In this document: positions 52,570 to 60,614 of the stretch, piece by piece | Layout of the letters: every line of letters starts with the position of its first letter | Position numbering within the stretch: position 1 is the stretch's first letter | NCBI RefSeq assembly: GCF_001646865.1 | Contig: NZ_LRRB01000315.1 | Span: 1-60,650 of the forward strand | Reading direction: 5' to 3' | Source of the DNA: Aldersonia kunmingensis | GTDB lineage: Bacteria > Actinomycetota > Actinomycetes > Mycobacteriales > Mycobacteriaceae | Length of the DNA: 60,650 nt | Made by a program: the position numbers and the translations under genes | Notes under the pieces: model-generated | What the model was told of the DNA's origin: nothing | The model's database searches: none | Seen by the model: the letters and a program-made list of their open reading frames with translations, nothing else

Positions 52570-52587
52570 CACCACGCTTCATCCGAT

Positions 52588-52614
52588 GCCGCGGCGCTCA
52601 CCGAGCGTCGCGGC
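52588..52614. terminator. Hairpin after the thiolase gene
   Basis: GCCGCGGCGCTC and GAGCGTCGCGGC pair (11 of 12) around ACC, 19 bases after the thiolase stop. The rest of the gap to 52742 shows no gene. Confidence 0.65.
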
Positions 52615-52742
52615 GTCGTTGTCTGTGCACGCCGTGGCCGTTGGACAGAACCAAGTCCGAGCCAAACGAGTGCAAAACCCCCAAACGGGGCCGAAACTTC
52701 GCACCCACAAACACAATTTGCACCTGTGAACGCGAGCGGCGA

Positions 52743-54023
52743 CTATCCGGTCGTCCGCAGCACGCGGCGGTGTCTTGCTGGGGCAGCCGATCGCGGCAGC
52801 CAGGTCGTTTCGTGGTCGACGACCGCGTACTCGAGATTCGCGCCGTTCAGGTTCGCGGCGGTCAGGTTTGCGCCAATCAGTCGGGCGTCAGTGAGGTCTG
52901 CTCCGGCCAAGTTTGCGCCAAACAGGTTCGCGTTGGTGAGGTTCGCTCCGGTCAGATTCGCGCGGACCAGGCCGGCGTTCGTCAGGTCCGCGCCCGTGAG
53001 ATCCGCACGGCTCAGATCGGTGTAGTTCAGGTGTGCGTTGGTGAGGTTCGCGCTGAACGGAGCGGCGTTGGTCAGCTTGGCGTAGTCCAGGTTCGCATTG
53101 GCGAGGTTGGTGCCGAACATCGTTGCGCCGGTGAGATTTGTGCCGAACAGCCGTGCGCCGGTGAGATTCGCGCCGGATAGCTCGGCGTAGGACAGGATCG
53201 CGTGGGACAAATCGGCGTAGTGCAGCGCTGCACCCCCGAGCGCGGACCAACTCAGCAGCGCGCGCCGGAGATCGGCATAGTGGAAAACCGCGCCCGTCAG
53301 GTCGACGGCTCGAAGGTCCGCGCCTTTGAGCATGAACGTCGCATCACGCCAGTTCATGTCGCGATCCGGACTGATCAGGTGGCGGGACAGCAGCTGCACG
53401 ATCGTGGTGCGGACGGTACCGTCGGCACCCGCGCTGGGCGGGTTGTCGCTGGCGGGGCGATGGGTGCGCTCCGTCTGGGTGGCGTGGAGCGTCGAGTTGG
53501 GCGTGGTCAGGTAGCCGCACAGTACGTCGATGCAGACCTGACGCTCGGCCTTGTTGCCGCGGAAGCTGTGCCAGTCGTCGGCGAGCGTGGCGATCGCAGC
53601 GGCACCGGACCGACGCAAATTTGGATTCGGATGCGCGAGCTGATCGGCCGCGGTGTTGAACCGCACGCGCAGTTCCCGGTCGACCTCACGAGCGTGGGCC
53701 CGGTCGGCGACGGCGGCCGCGCGATGTTGCTCCTCGCGCCATCGTCGAGCCGCGTCGAGTTGATGCTCGGCGTCGCTATGGCGTTGGCGTTCACCGTTGT
53801 GGAGGACGAGTGCGCCCGCGCCGAGCACGGCCATTCCCGCGATGACCACTCCGAAAGGTGCGCTGGCCTTTGACCAAAACCCCTGCCAGTCGAGTACGAA
53901 CGAGGCGACCGCGAGAACGAACATCGTCGCAGCGGTGATTGCGATCGTCCCAAACGCAGCCAGCAGCCATCGCCGAGCGCTCGCTGTGATGCGCCCGGGT
54001 GGACCTGCAGGAGAGTTCGGCAT
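52743..54023 (-). CDS. Membrane-anchored pentapeptide-repeat protein
   Basis: The 426-aa protein starts with two membrane helices (near 19-45 and 57-77), then a basic helical linker with many Arg and His (ERQRHSDAEHQLDAARRWRE) and a helical segment (ADQLAHPNPNLRRSGAAAIA). From about 225 to 400 it is a series of pentapeptide repeats of the A(D/N)Lxx form (GANLTGARLFGTNLTGATMF), which fold into a right-handed quadrilateral helix. Soluble members mimic DNA; this one is tied to the membrane and more likely binds a protein. It is convergent with the thiolase gene. Confidence 0.85.
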   Translation of the reverse strand: MPNSPAGPPGRITASARRWLLAAFGTIAITAATMFVLAVASFVLDWQGFWSKASAPFGVVIAGMAVLGAGALVLHNGERQRHSDAEHQLDAARRWREEQHRAAAVADRAHAREVDRELRVRFNTAADQLAHPNPNLRRSGAAAIATLADDWHSFRGNKAERQVCIDVLCGYLTTPNSTLHATQTERTHRPASDNPPSAGADGTVRTTIVQLLSRHLISPDRDMNWRDATFMLKGADLRAVDLTGAVFHYADLRRALLSWSALGGAALHYADLSHAILSYAELSGANLTGARLFGTNLTGATMFGTNLANANLDYAKLTNAAPFSANLTNAHLNYTDLSRADLTGADLTNAGLVRANLTGANLTNANLFGANLAGADLTDARLIGANLTAANLNGANLEYAVVDHETTWLPRSAAPARHRRVLRTTG

Positions 54024-54236
54024 CGTGCGTCCAAATCGGAATCGTGTCGCACTAGAACTACCCGACGACGCGTACCAGTGGAATGTCTACCTTGTTACAT
54101 GTACGGGGCCGGACCTCGCCCGACCACGCCTGCCGCCGGCTTGGTGCTGGGCAACCACTCGGCGCTCGGATCCGCGGGATCCCGTTGAAACTGGCGAAGA
54201 GTGGTTGCTCAGCGTCCCTGTCACTAACCTGCGGAC

Positions 54237-55073
54237 ATGACTGCGCCCACAGCCCTCGACTCGCATCCGTTCATCGACGGCTTCGTCTACGGCGAAGGGC
54301 CGCGTTGGCATGCGGATCGGCTGTGGTTCACCGACGGGCCGGCGGGCAAGGTGTACTCGGTGGGCGAAGGTGAGGACCTCACCGTTGAGGCCGAGGTCGA
54401 ACGCCCCTCGGGCCTGGGCTGGCTTCCCGACGGGACGCTCGTCGTTTCCTCGCTTTTCGCGGCAAAGATCCATCACGTCGACGCGAAGACCAACGCGGCG
54501 ACAACGTTCGACATCAGCGACGTGGCTTGGTCGACCAACGACCTCCTCGTCACTCCCGGCGGCTATGCCTACGTCGATCTCTATCGCGAAGGCGGAGGTG
54601 CGATCGGCTTCGTTGACCGAAGCGGTGCGGTTCGGGTGGTCGCGGATGGCCTGGAACTGCCCAATGGGATGTGCGTCCTTCCCGATGGGCAAACGTTGGT
54701 GGTCAGCGAGACGGGCGGGTCGCGGATCTCGTCGTTCCGAATCGAGCCGGACGGCAGCTTGGGCGCTCGAGGCGTGTTCGCGGATCTGGGGCCCGAGCGG
54801 CACCCCGACGGACTCTGCGTCGATGCCGAAGGCGCCGTGTGGGTCGGGTGTTATGACACCGGCGAGTTCCTGCGAGTTATGCAGGGCGGCAACGTGACTC
54901 ATCTCGTCGAAATCGAAGGTGGCTGGGCCGTGGCACCCGCACTGGGTGGCGCCGATGGGCGCACGCTCTACATGGTTGTCGACGACACGACCCACGAGGG
55001 CCTCATGGCCGGCGAGTCGACCGGATGGGTTGTGCAGACGCGGGTCGACGTCCCGGGTGCTGGGTCGCCCTAG
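54237..55073 (+). CDS. SMP-30/gluconolactonase-like protein
   Basis: The 278-aa six-bladed beta-propeller belongs to the SMP-30/gluconolactonase/LRE family. Motifs are FVYGEGPRWHADRLWFTDGP (metal-binding Glu), STNDLLVTPGGYAYV, LELPNGMCVLPDGQTLVVSE (metal-binding Asn) and RHPDGLCVDAEGAVWVGCYD (metal-binding Asp). It hydrolyses lactones with a divalent metal. It lies 49 bases upstream of the toxin-antitoxin pair and diverges from the pentapeptide-repeat gene. Confidence 0.9.
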   Translation: MTAPTALDSHPFIDGFVYGEGPRWHADRLWFTDGPAGKVYSVGEGEDLTVEAEVERPSGLGWLPDGTLVVSSLFAAKIHHVDAKTNAATTFDISDVAWSTNDLLVTPGGYAYVDLYREGGGAIGFVDRSGAVRVVADGLELPNGMCVLPDGQTLVVSETGGSRISSFRIEPDGSLGARGVFADLGPERHPDGLCVDAEGAVWVGCYDTGEFLRVMQGGNVTHLVEIEGGWAVAPALGGADGRTLYMVVDDTTHEGLMAGESTGWVVQTRVDVPGAGSP

Positions 55074-55078
55074 GTTAC

Positions 55079-55106
55079 TTGACCTACTTGACTTGACCTG
55101 CTTGAC
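55079..55106 (+). promoter_or_regulatory. Tandem 14-bp repeats upstream of the antitoxin gene
   Basis: TTGACCTACTTGAC (55079-55092) is followed directly by TTGACCTGCTTGAC (55093-55106), 13 of 14 bases identical. The block ends 16 bases before the antitoxin ATG. The repeats are likely operators for autoregulation and could also supply the -35 element. Confidence 0.6.
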
Positions 55107-55122
55107 CTAGGATGATTGTGGC

Positions 55123-55629
55123 ATGAGCACCCCGATACGGGACATCGTTGCCGCGGAGCTCGCCGCCAGCGGTCTCGAACAGGCCGAGCTGAACCCGGCC
55201 GACGTTGCCTACATAGAACATGGGATCCGCAGCGTGCTCTCTGGGCTGAAGGCGCGCCGAGTTTGGGAAAACCACATCGGCCCGATCCTCACCCACAAGC
55301 AGGTCCTCGAGGTGACGGGGTGGAGTAAGCAGGCCCTGAGCCAGGCCGTTCGCGAGCACCGGGTTGTGCGTTTGCAGGCCGAGGACGGCTCGGCCGGATA
55401 CTCGGTGGCGGGATTCGATGACGCCACTCCCGCCCGTCCGATCGTGGGACTCAAGGACGTGCTGAAGGTGTGGGCGGGTCCCGACGCGTCCGGCTGGATG
55501 ACAGCGTCCTGGCTGAGCACCGAACAACCCGAGCTGGATGGTCGCACCCCTCGCCAGGCGTTGCTTGACGGCGATGCGCTTGCCGTAGTCGACCTCGCCC
55601 ATGCGGCGACGGGGCGACTTGCCGCGTGA
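55123..55629 (+). CDS. Xre/MbcA/ParS-type antitoxin
   Basis: The 168-aa protein has an N-terminal helical region, a helix-turn-helix-like stretch (ILTHKQVLEVTGWSKQALSQ followed by AVREHRVV), and a C-terminal toxin-binding domain with WLSTEQPELDGRTPRQALLD followed by GDALAVVDLAHAAT. This matches the antitoxins of RES-domain toxins, although it is longer than MbcA. Its stop overlaps the RES gene start (GTGA). It probably binds the repeats just upstream and represses the operon. Confidence 0.83.
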   Translation: MSTPIRDIVAAELAASGLEQAELNPADVAYIEHGIRSVLSGLKARRVWENHIGPILTHKQVLEVTGWSKQALSQAVREHRVVRLQAEDGSAGYSVAGFDDATPARPIVGLKDVLKVWAGPDASGWMTASWLSTEQPELDGRTPRQALLDGDALAVVDLAHAATGRLAA

Positions 55630-56267
55630 GTGCACCTCGCACCGCTCTGCACCTGCTCGCCCCTCCTTCCCCCGATCAGCTCCGCGGTCGTTTTCCGGCC
55701 AGGACGCTGCCCGCGGGCACGATCACCTACCGCTGCCACGGCGCCGGGTTGGGGCCGTGCTGGTTCGGCCACAGCGGTTACGGCCGTATCGATCTCGCAC
55801 CCCCGGATGGGACCTGCTACGTCGCCGAGTCCGAACAGATCACGTTGCTCGAGACCTGGGGCGGCATGCGAGTCATCCCGAGTTCCGAGCTGTCAGCCCG
55901 GGCGATCTCGCGGGTGCAACTCGGCGTGGACCGCACGGTCGCCGATCTGACATCGAACGAATGCGCACAATTCGGTGTCACCGCAGAGATTTTCACGACC
56001 GGCAACTATCAGCTCACCCAGTTGTGGGCGGCGGCGCTCCGGGCCGCGGGCTACCGAGGCATCCGCTATTGGGCCCGCCACGACCTGGCTCACACGCGCG
56101 CCTGTCTCGCGCTGTTCGACGGGGCCGGCGATCGTGCCAATATCGGAACAATCACCGGCGACTACGCCGTGGTCACCACCCACACCCTCGATACCCGGCC
56201 GGGCCTGATCGAGGCATTGCGCCGCAACACCGGAATCACCGTTCTGCCGATCCCGCACTCGTTGTGA
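55626..56267 (+). CDS. RES-domain toxin
   Basis: The 213-aa protein has a RES domain named for Arg, Glu and Ser: TYRCHGAGLGPCWFG near the start (Arg), TCYVAESEQITLLETWGGMR (Glu), and a later Ser/Thr region. Characterised RES toxins such as MbcT and Res degrade NAD+, by phosphorolysis or hydrolysis, and stop growth. Here the gene follows a cognate antitoxin with a four-base overlap. Whether NAD+ is its substrate is inference from the family. Confidence 0.83.
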   Translation: MSAPRTALHLLAPPSPDQLRGRFPARTLPAGTITYRCHGAGLGPCWFGHSGYGRIDLAPPDGTCYVAESEQITLLETWGGMRVIPSSELSARAISRVQLGVDRTVADLTSNECAQFGVTAEIFTTGNYQLTQLWAAALRAAGYRGIRYWARHDLAHTRACLALFDGAGDRANIGTITGDYAVVTTHTLDTRPGLIEALRRNTGITVLPIPHSL

Positions 56268-56269
56268 GG

Positions 56270-56450
56270 TCGGTAACCGCTCTTCCGCGTCGCGGACTCC
56301 GTTCCAGGTGTTCTCGTACCCCACGATCCCGCCCGCGTAGGGCATGAAGTTTTGCCGCTTGCCCGGGACGAGGTTTCGGTGCATGGCGCAGTGGGTATCG
56401 AAGGCTGTGCAGCGCAGGCGGTTCGGCTGACGGGGGCGAACCGGCCGCAC
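56270..56450 (-). pseudogene. Possible gene remnant, antisense side
   Basis: A minus-strand frame with high GC3 gives a protein-like run: HCAMHRNLVPGKRQNFMPYA, then GGIVGYENTWNGVRDAEERL. It continues without stop into the antisense of the toxin gene and has no start or usual length. It may be the decayed end of an older gene. I could not place it in a family. Confidence 0.3.
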
Positions 56451-56456
56451 AACGAG

Positions 56457-56494
56457 AAGGCCCGCACCGAGAGCTCGATTCTCGGGCGGGCCTT
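56457..56494. terminator. Bidirectional terminator
   Basis: AAGGCCCGC and CCGAGA pair with TCTCGG and CGGGCCTT, with one bulged base. It lies between the RES toxin gene and the convergent GntR gene. Confidence 0.75.
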
Positions 56495-56511
56495 GTCGCC
56501 GAAGCGGTGTG

Positions 56512-57261
56512 TCAGCCGCCGATCGCTTGGTTCCAGGGCAGGACCTGGCCGAGCAGCTCGGGGAACTTCTTCTCGGCGTACCTCACGTACTCGTTGATGT
56601 GGTCGCGCATCCGCTCCTCGGAGAGGTCCGCGTTGTGCTCGCTGAGCGCGCGGTAGATGTTCGTGTGGGCCTTGAGCGTGGTCTCGCGCAGCGCCGCAGG
56701 ATGGTCCACACCCATCACCGTGCCGCCGGTAATCCGCATGAGTGCGTCCGTGAGGTAACCGAAGAGCGCGTTGCCGGTGGAAAACGCGATGATGTCGTGG
56801 AATTCCTTGTTGGTCTCGAGGAATGTGTCGATATCCGTGGTGTCGAACGACTGCTGCATCCGGTCCACGTTCGCTTCGAGTTCACCCAGCTTCTCGTCGG
56901 AGATCCGCTCGGCCGCGAGCCGGCAGATAACGGGTTCGAGTGCGGTGCGGGCCTCGACGATCGTCCGGAGGGAGGCGTTCTGTAACTGCATCAGCAGGAT
57001 GATCGTGCTCGCGAGCTGCGATGCGTCGGGATCGAGCAGCACCGGGCCGCCCTTGGGGCCGGGCTTGAGCGCGATCATGCCCTGAAACTCGAGCAGCCGC
57101 AGTCCTTCTCGCAGGGTGCCGCGCCCGATCTGGTACTCCTCGAGCATCGCCTTCTCCGGTGGGAGCAGGTCGCCGGTCTTCAGGCCCTTGCGGGCCGTGT
57201 CTCGCACGATCTGCTGGGCGACGACGAGTGACGTCTTGGGTCCTCTCAACATAGCGGCCAC
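56512..57261 (-). CDS. FadR/GntR family transcriptional regulator
   Basis: The 249-aa regulator has a GntR winged helix (DLLPPEKAMLEEYQIGRGTL, then REGLRLLEFQGMIALKPGPK) and a FadR-type C-terminal helical domain with metal- or ligand-binding His (TNKEFHDIIAFSTGN, later HTNIYRALSEHN). I chose the GTG at 57261 because GGAGG is close upstream. The divergent crotonase and acyl-CoA dehydrogenase genes are the likely targets, controlled through the palindrome at 57373-57384. Confidence 0.87.
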   Translation of the reverse strand: MAAMLRGPKTSLVVAQQIVRDTARKGLKTGDLLPPEKAMLEEYQIGRGTLREGLRLLEFQGMIALKPGPKGGPVLLDPDASQLASTIILLMQLQNASLRTIVEARTALEPVICRLAAERISDEKLGELEANVDRMQQSFDTTDIDTFLETNKEFHDIIAFSTGNALFGYLTDALMRITGGTVMGVDHPAALRETTLKAHTNIYRALSEHNADLSEERMRDHINEYVRYAEKKFPELLGQVLPWNQAIGG

Positions 57262-57632
57262 AGATCCTCCTCTAGCCCCTCGGCGGAACGGATGTTCCAC
57301 CCCAACTGTGGATCTGCGCAGCGTCGTTACCCGCAAATCCCCCCCGAAAGGATGGACACTAACTCATTGTGCACCTAATTAGGTACATTCATCCGCACCA
57401 TTTCCGGGCTTGGCGGTCATCGCGCTGAACCAGGGTCCGCAAGGCGAGCCCATCCATGCCGAGTCGCTCGCCGGTGTCGCGCCGGCAGCCGTCCTGCTCG
57501 CCGGGGTGGACATCACCCGCTGATCAGTTGGTCCGTCGGGTCGGCGGTGGACAGGCCTGCCCGGCTCGCGGTAGGCAGTAGCAGCACGCCTACCCGAGCC
57601 GCAGCATGCCGAAATAGAGGAACCGTCGAGAA
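57262..57632. other. 371-bp regulatory spacer between gntR and the crotonase operon
   Basis: It holds the palindrome at 57373-57384 and a short open frame (57410-57523) that reads LAVIALNQGPQGEPIHAESL, then AGVAPAAVLLAGVDITR. That frame has no start signal other than TTG and no Shine-Dalgarno, so I do not call it a gene. Promoters for both divergent genes should lie here. Confidence 0.5.
57373..57384. promoter_or_regulatory. Perfect 12-bp palindrome, candidate GntR operator
   Basis: ACCTAATTAGGT lies 112 bases upstream of the gntR start and about 250 bases before the crotonase start. Its AT-rich centre and GT/AC outer bases fit FadR-type sites. Confidence 0.5.
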
Positions 57633-58433
57633 ATGAACGACACCGTACTCGCGACCAGAAGTGGCCACGTGGCCACCTGGACGCTCAACTTGCCCGAGCA
57701 GCGCAATCCGATCTCGGACCAGCCGGTGGTCGAACGGATCGAGGAACTCGTCGCCGAGGCGAATGACGATATCGACATCCGGGTCGTCATCATCACCGGT
57801 GCCGGGAAAGGTTTCTCCTCCGGCGGCAACGTGAAGCACATGGTCGACAGCACCGGGCTGTTCGGCGGTGCCCCGCATGTGCAGCGCAACGGCTATCGCA
57901 AAGGTATTCAACGGATTCCGAGGGCGCTGTACCACCTCGAGGTGCCGCTGATCGCCGCCGTGAACGGTGCCGCGATCGGGGCCGGCTGCGATCTCGCGCT
58001 CATGGCAGACATGCGGATCGCCTCGGAGAAGGCGATTTTCGCCGAGAGCTTCGTGAAGCTCGGCATCATTCCTGGCGACGGCGGTGCGTGGCTGTTGCCG
58101 CGCGCGGTGGGTAATGCCCGCGCTGCGGAGATGGCGTTCACCGGGGACACGATCGACGCCAAAACCGCACTCGATTGGGGCCTGGTGTCCCGGGTGGTCG
58201 CGCCCGAGGCACTGCTCGACGAGGCAATGAAGCTGGCCGAGCGGGTGGCGTCAAACCCACCCAACGCCGTGCGGATGACCAAGAAACTGCTGCGCGAGGG
58301 CCAGCACATGACGCTGGAGAGCCTGCTCGAGCTTTCCGCCGCCATGCAGCCCCTGGCTCACCACACCCGCGATCATCGCGAAGCGTTGGAGGGCTTCGTC
58401 GAGAAGCGCCCGACGAACTACACGGGGGAGTGA
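57633..58433 (+). CDS. Enoyl-CoA hydratase/isomerase (crotonase)
   Basis: The 266-aa protein has the crotonase oxyanion motifs GAGKGFSSGGNVKHM and VNGAAIGAGCDLALMADMRI, and a second loop with KLGIIPGDGGAWLLPRAVGN. The usual catalytic Glu pair is replaced by Gly and Asp residues (PGDGG), so its exact reaction is uncertain. It starts an operon with two acyl-CoA dehydrogenase genes (next start one base after its stop codon). Confidence 0.88.
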   Translation: MNDTVLATRSGHVATWTLNLPEQRNPISDQPVVERIEELVAEANDDIDIRVVIITGAGKGFSSGGNVKHMVDSTGLFGGAPHVQRNGYRKGIQRIPRALYHLEVPLIAAVNGAAIGAGCDLALMADMRIASEKAIFAESFVKLGIIPGDGGAWLLPRAVGNARAAEMAFTGDTIDAKTALDWGLVSRVVAPEALLDEAMKLAERVASNPPNAVRMTKKLLREGQHMTLESLLELSAAMQPLAHHTRDHREALEGFVEKRPTNYTGE

Positions 58434-58434
58434 G

Positions 58435-59583
58435 GTGACGTTGGAGCGGCTGGTCCCTGCGGCGGCCCTGCTGCCCGAGGGACTGGCCGAACTCCGCGCG
58501 GAGGTGCGGGCCTTCCTCGAGGAGCAGATTGCCGCCGGCGTATTCACGCCGGGCGTCGATACCTGGCTCACCCGGTGGAACCCCGAATTCACGAAGGCGC
58601 TCGCCAAGCGCGGCTGGCTTGGCATGACCATCCCTGTCGAATACGGCGGTCATGGCCGGACCTTCCTCGAACGGTTCGTTGTCACCGAGGAACTGCTCGC
58701 CGTGGGTGCCCCGGTTGCGGCGCAGTGGGTCGCCGACCGGCAGGCCGCGCCCTCGCTGCTCAAGTACGGCACCGAGGAGCAGAAGCAGCGGTTCCTGCCC
58801 GGCATTGCGGCGGGTGAGATCTGCTGGGCCATCGGCATGAGCGAATCCGAATCGGGGTCCGATTTGGCGAATGTGCGTACCAAAGCCGTTGCGGTGGAGG
58901 GTGGTTGGAAGATCACCGGCACCAAGCTGTGGACCTCCGGCGCGCATCTCGCGGACGGGTTCTTCCTGTTGGCGCGCTCCTCTCCGCGCGATCCCGAGCA
59001 TCGCCACGACGGGCTGAGCCAGTTCATCGTGCTGCTCGACTCGCCCGGCATCACCATCCGGCCGATCCACACCATGGCGGGCGAGCACCACTTCAACGAG
59101 GTCATCCTCGATGACGTGTTCGTGCCGGATGAACTCGTCATGGGCGAGATCGGGCAGGGCTGGGCGCAGGTCACCTCCGAACTTGGCTTCGAGCGCAGCG
59201 GTCCCGAACGGTTCATGTCGACTTTCGCGCTGCTCGCGGAGGCGATCGACCTGATCGGCCGCGGTGAGTTGCCGCGTACGGCAGAGACCGGCCGCATTGT
59301 GGCTCGGCTTTCGGCTCTGCATCAGATGTCGCTGTCGGTATCGCAGGTGCTCTCTCGCGGCGAAAAGGCGGACCTCGCCGCGTCCGTCGTGAAGACGCTC
59401 GGCACACGGCTCGAAGGCGACATCGTCGAGGTCGTCGAGGAACTTTCCGATGATCGGCCGCCGACCGAACGGTTCGGCGAACTGGTCCGCGCCGGGCTCC
59501 AGCAGCGTCCCGGATTCACACTCCGCGGCGGTACGACGGAGATCCTGGACGGGGTCATTGCACGCGGATTGGGGATGCGGTAG
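58435..59583 (+). CDS. Acyl-CoA dehydrogenase, alpha-type subunit
   Basis: The 382-aa FAD enzyme has LGMTIPVEYGGHGRTFLERF, CWAIGMSESESGSDLANVRT, GGWKITGTKLWTSGAHLADG, HHFNEVILDDVFVPDELVMG, and the C-terminal LRGGTTEILDGVIARGLGMR. It forms the flavin-binding half of a two-subunit dehydrogenase. Its stop shares a base with the GTG of the next gene (TAGTG). In mycobacteria such pairs are alpha2beta2 enzymes acting on sterol-derived or branched acyl-CoAs. Confidence 0.9.
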   Translation: MTLERLVPAAALLPEGLAELRAEVRAFLEEQIAAGVFTPGVDTWLTRWNPEFTKALAKRGWLGMTIPVEYGGHGRTFLERFVVTEELLAVGAPVAAQWVADRQAAPSLLKYGTEEQKQRFLPGIAAGEICWAIGMSESESGSDLANVRTKAVAVEGGWKITGTKLWTSGAHLADGFFLLARSSPRDPEHRHDGLSQFIVLLDSPGITIRPIHTMAGEHHFNEVILDDVFVPDELVMGEIGQGWAQVTSELGFERSGPERFMSTFALLAEAIDLIGRGELPRTAETGRIVARLSALHQMSLSVSQVLSRGEKADLAASVVKTLGTRLEGDIVEVVEELSDDRPPTERFGELVRAGLQQRPGFTLRGGTTEILDGVIARGLGMR

Positions 59584-60614
59584 TGGCACAGGATAATTCG
59601 GTCGATCCCGCGCTCGCGGAACTGGTCGACTCGATCTTCGCGCGGTATCGCGAGGAAAGCAACGAAGTGCACGGCCCGCTGACGTTGAACCGCGAACTGT
59701 GGTCGGCGCTCGACGAGGCGGGGTTGTCCCGGCTTACTGAGGGCGCGGATACCGGTGGTAGCGAGGCAGGTTGGCGTGAAGCTGCGGTACTGCTGTCCTC
59801 GGGTGCCGAGCACCTCGCGGCCGTGCCGTTGGCGGAGAGCGACCTGCTCGCGGGATTCCTCCTGGCTGGCTTCGGCATATCCGACGACGGTGTGGTGCGC
59901 ACCGCCGCCGTGCTCGATTCAGATGGAACTGCGGTCGCCGTGCCGTGGGCGAGCCAGGTCGACCGGATTGCCTTGGCGTACCAGACCGATGGCGGTTGGC
60001 GTGTGGCCGATGTCCCGGTATCGCGGGTAAGCATCGAGCCCGGGACCAATGTGGCCTTCGAACCGCGCGATCGAGTGTCGGTCGACCTGTCGACGCTCGA
60101 CGGACAGCCAATCGACGACAGTGCGATCGAGGCGTTCGGTTTGCGTGGCGCGCTTGCACGCAGCATCGCGACGTGCGGCGCGATGGAGCGGATTCTGCGA
60201 ATCTGTGTGGAGCACACCACTTCCCGCGTGCAGTTCGGCCGGCCGCTGGCCAAATTCCAGGCGGTGCAGGCCATGGTCGCCGCGATCGCGACCGAAACCG
60301 CGCTTGCCCGCGCGGCGGCGGAACACGCCGTCGCCGTCGCCGAGGAAGAGGGCTGGCAGGGACCACGCGTTCAGTTCGCCGTGGCCACCGCGAAGTCCAC
60401 GTCAGCGCACGCGGCGACGCTGGTCGCCCGTAAGGCGCATCAATCCCTCGGCGCGATCGGCTTCACCATGGAGCACGAACTGCATCGCTACACGAACCGA
60501 ATCCTGTCGTGGCGATCCGAATTCGGTTCAGTCCGCTACTGGGATGACGTGCTCACCGACGCCGCAGTGGCCGCGGGCGGCGCGGGCCTCTGGTCGCTCA
60601 TCGAGGGCGGCTAA
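59583..60614 (+). CDS. Acyl-CoA dehydrogenase, beta-type subunit
   Basis: The 343-aa partner of the preceding dehydrogenase has the C-terminal ACAD domain (TTSRVQFGRPLAKFQAVQAM, then QSLGAIGFTMEHELHRYTNR) but a weaker N-terminal domain without the GxGSD substrate loop. Such subunits complete the FAD site of the alpha chain in heterotetrameric FadE pairs. The GTG start overlaps the upstream stop, so the two are produced in equal amounts. It ends 36 bases before the window edge. Confidence 0.87.
   Translation: MAQDNSVDPALAELVDSIFARYREESNEVHGPLTLNRELWSALDEAGLSRLTEGADTGGSEAGWREAAVLLSSGAEHLAAVPLAESDLLAGFLLAGFGISDDGVVRTAAVLDSDGTAVAVPWASQVDRIALAYQTDGGWRVADVPVSRVSIEPGTNVAFEPRDRVSVDLSTLDGQPIDDSAIEAFGLRGALARSIATCGAMERILRICVEHTTSRVQFGRPLAKFQAVQAMVAAIATETALARAAAEHAVAVAEEEGWQGPRVQFAVATAKSTSAHAATLVARKAHQSLGAIGFTMEHELHRYTNRILSWRSEFGSVRYWDDVLTDAAVAAGGAGLWSLIEGG

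Noticed and set aside
51334..52575. Minus-strand 413-aa open frame across the thiolase gene
   Set aside because: It is the complement of a high-GC thiolase gene with intact catalytic residues. The opposite frame is His/Arg/Asp-rich with no domain.
52641..53180. Plus-strand repetitive 179-aa frame opposite the pentapeptide-repeat gene
   Set aside because: Its Val/Arg/Gly repetition is only the complement of the A(D/N)Lxx repeats, which form a coherent protein on the minus strand.
55079..55106. Short tandem repeats as a possible CRISPR array
   Set aside because: There are only two adjacent 14-bp units with no spacers, placed in a promoter. They fit operators.
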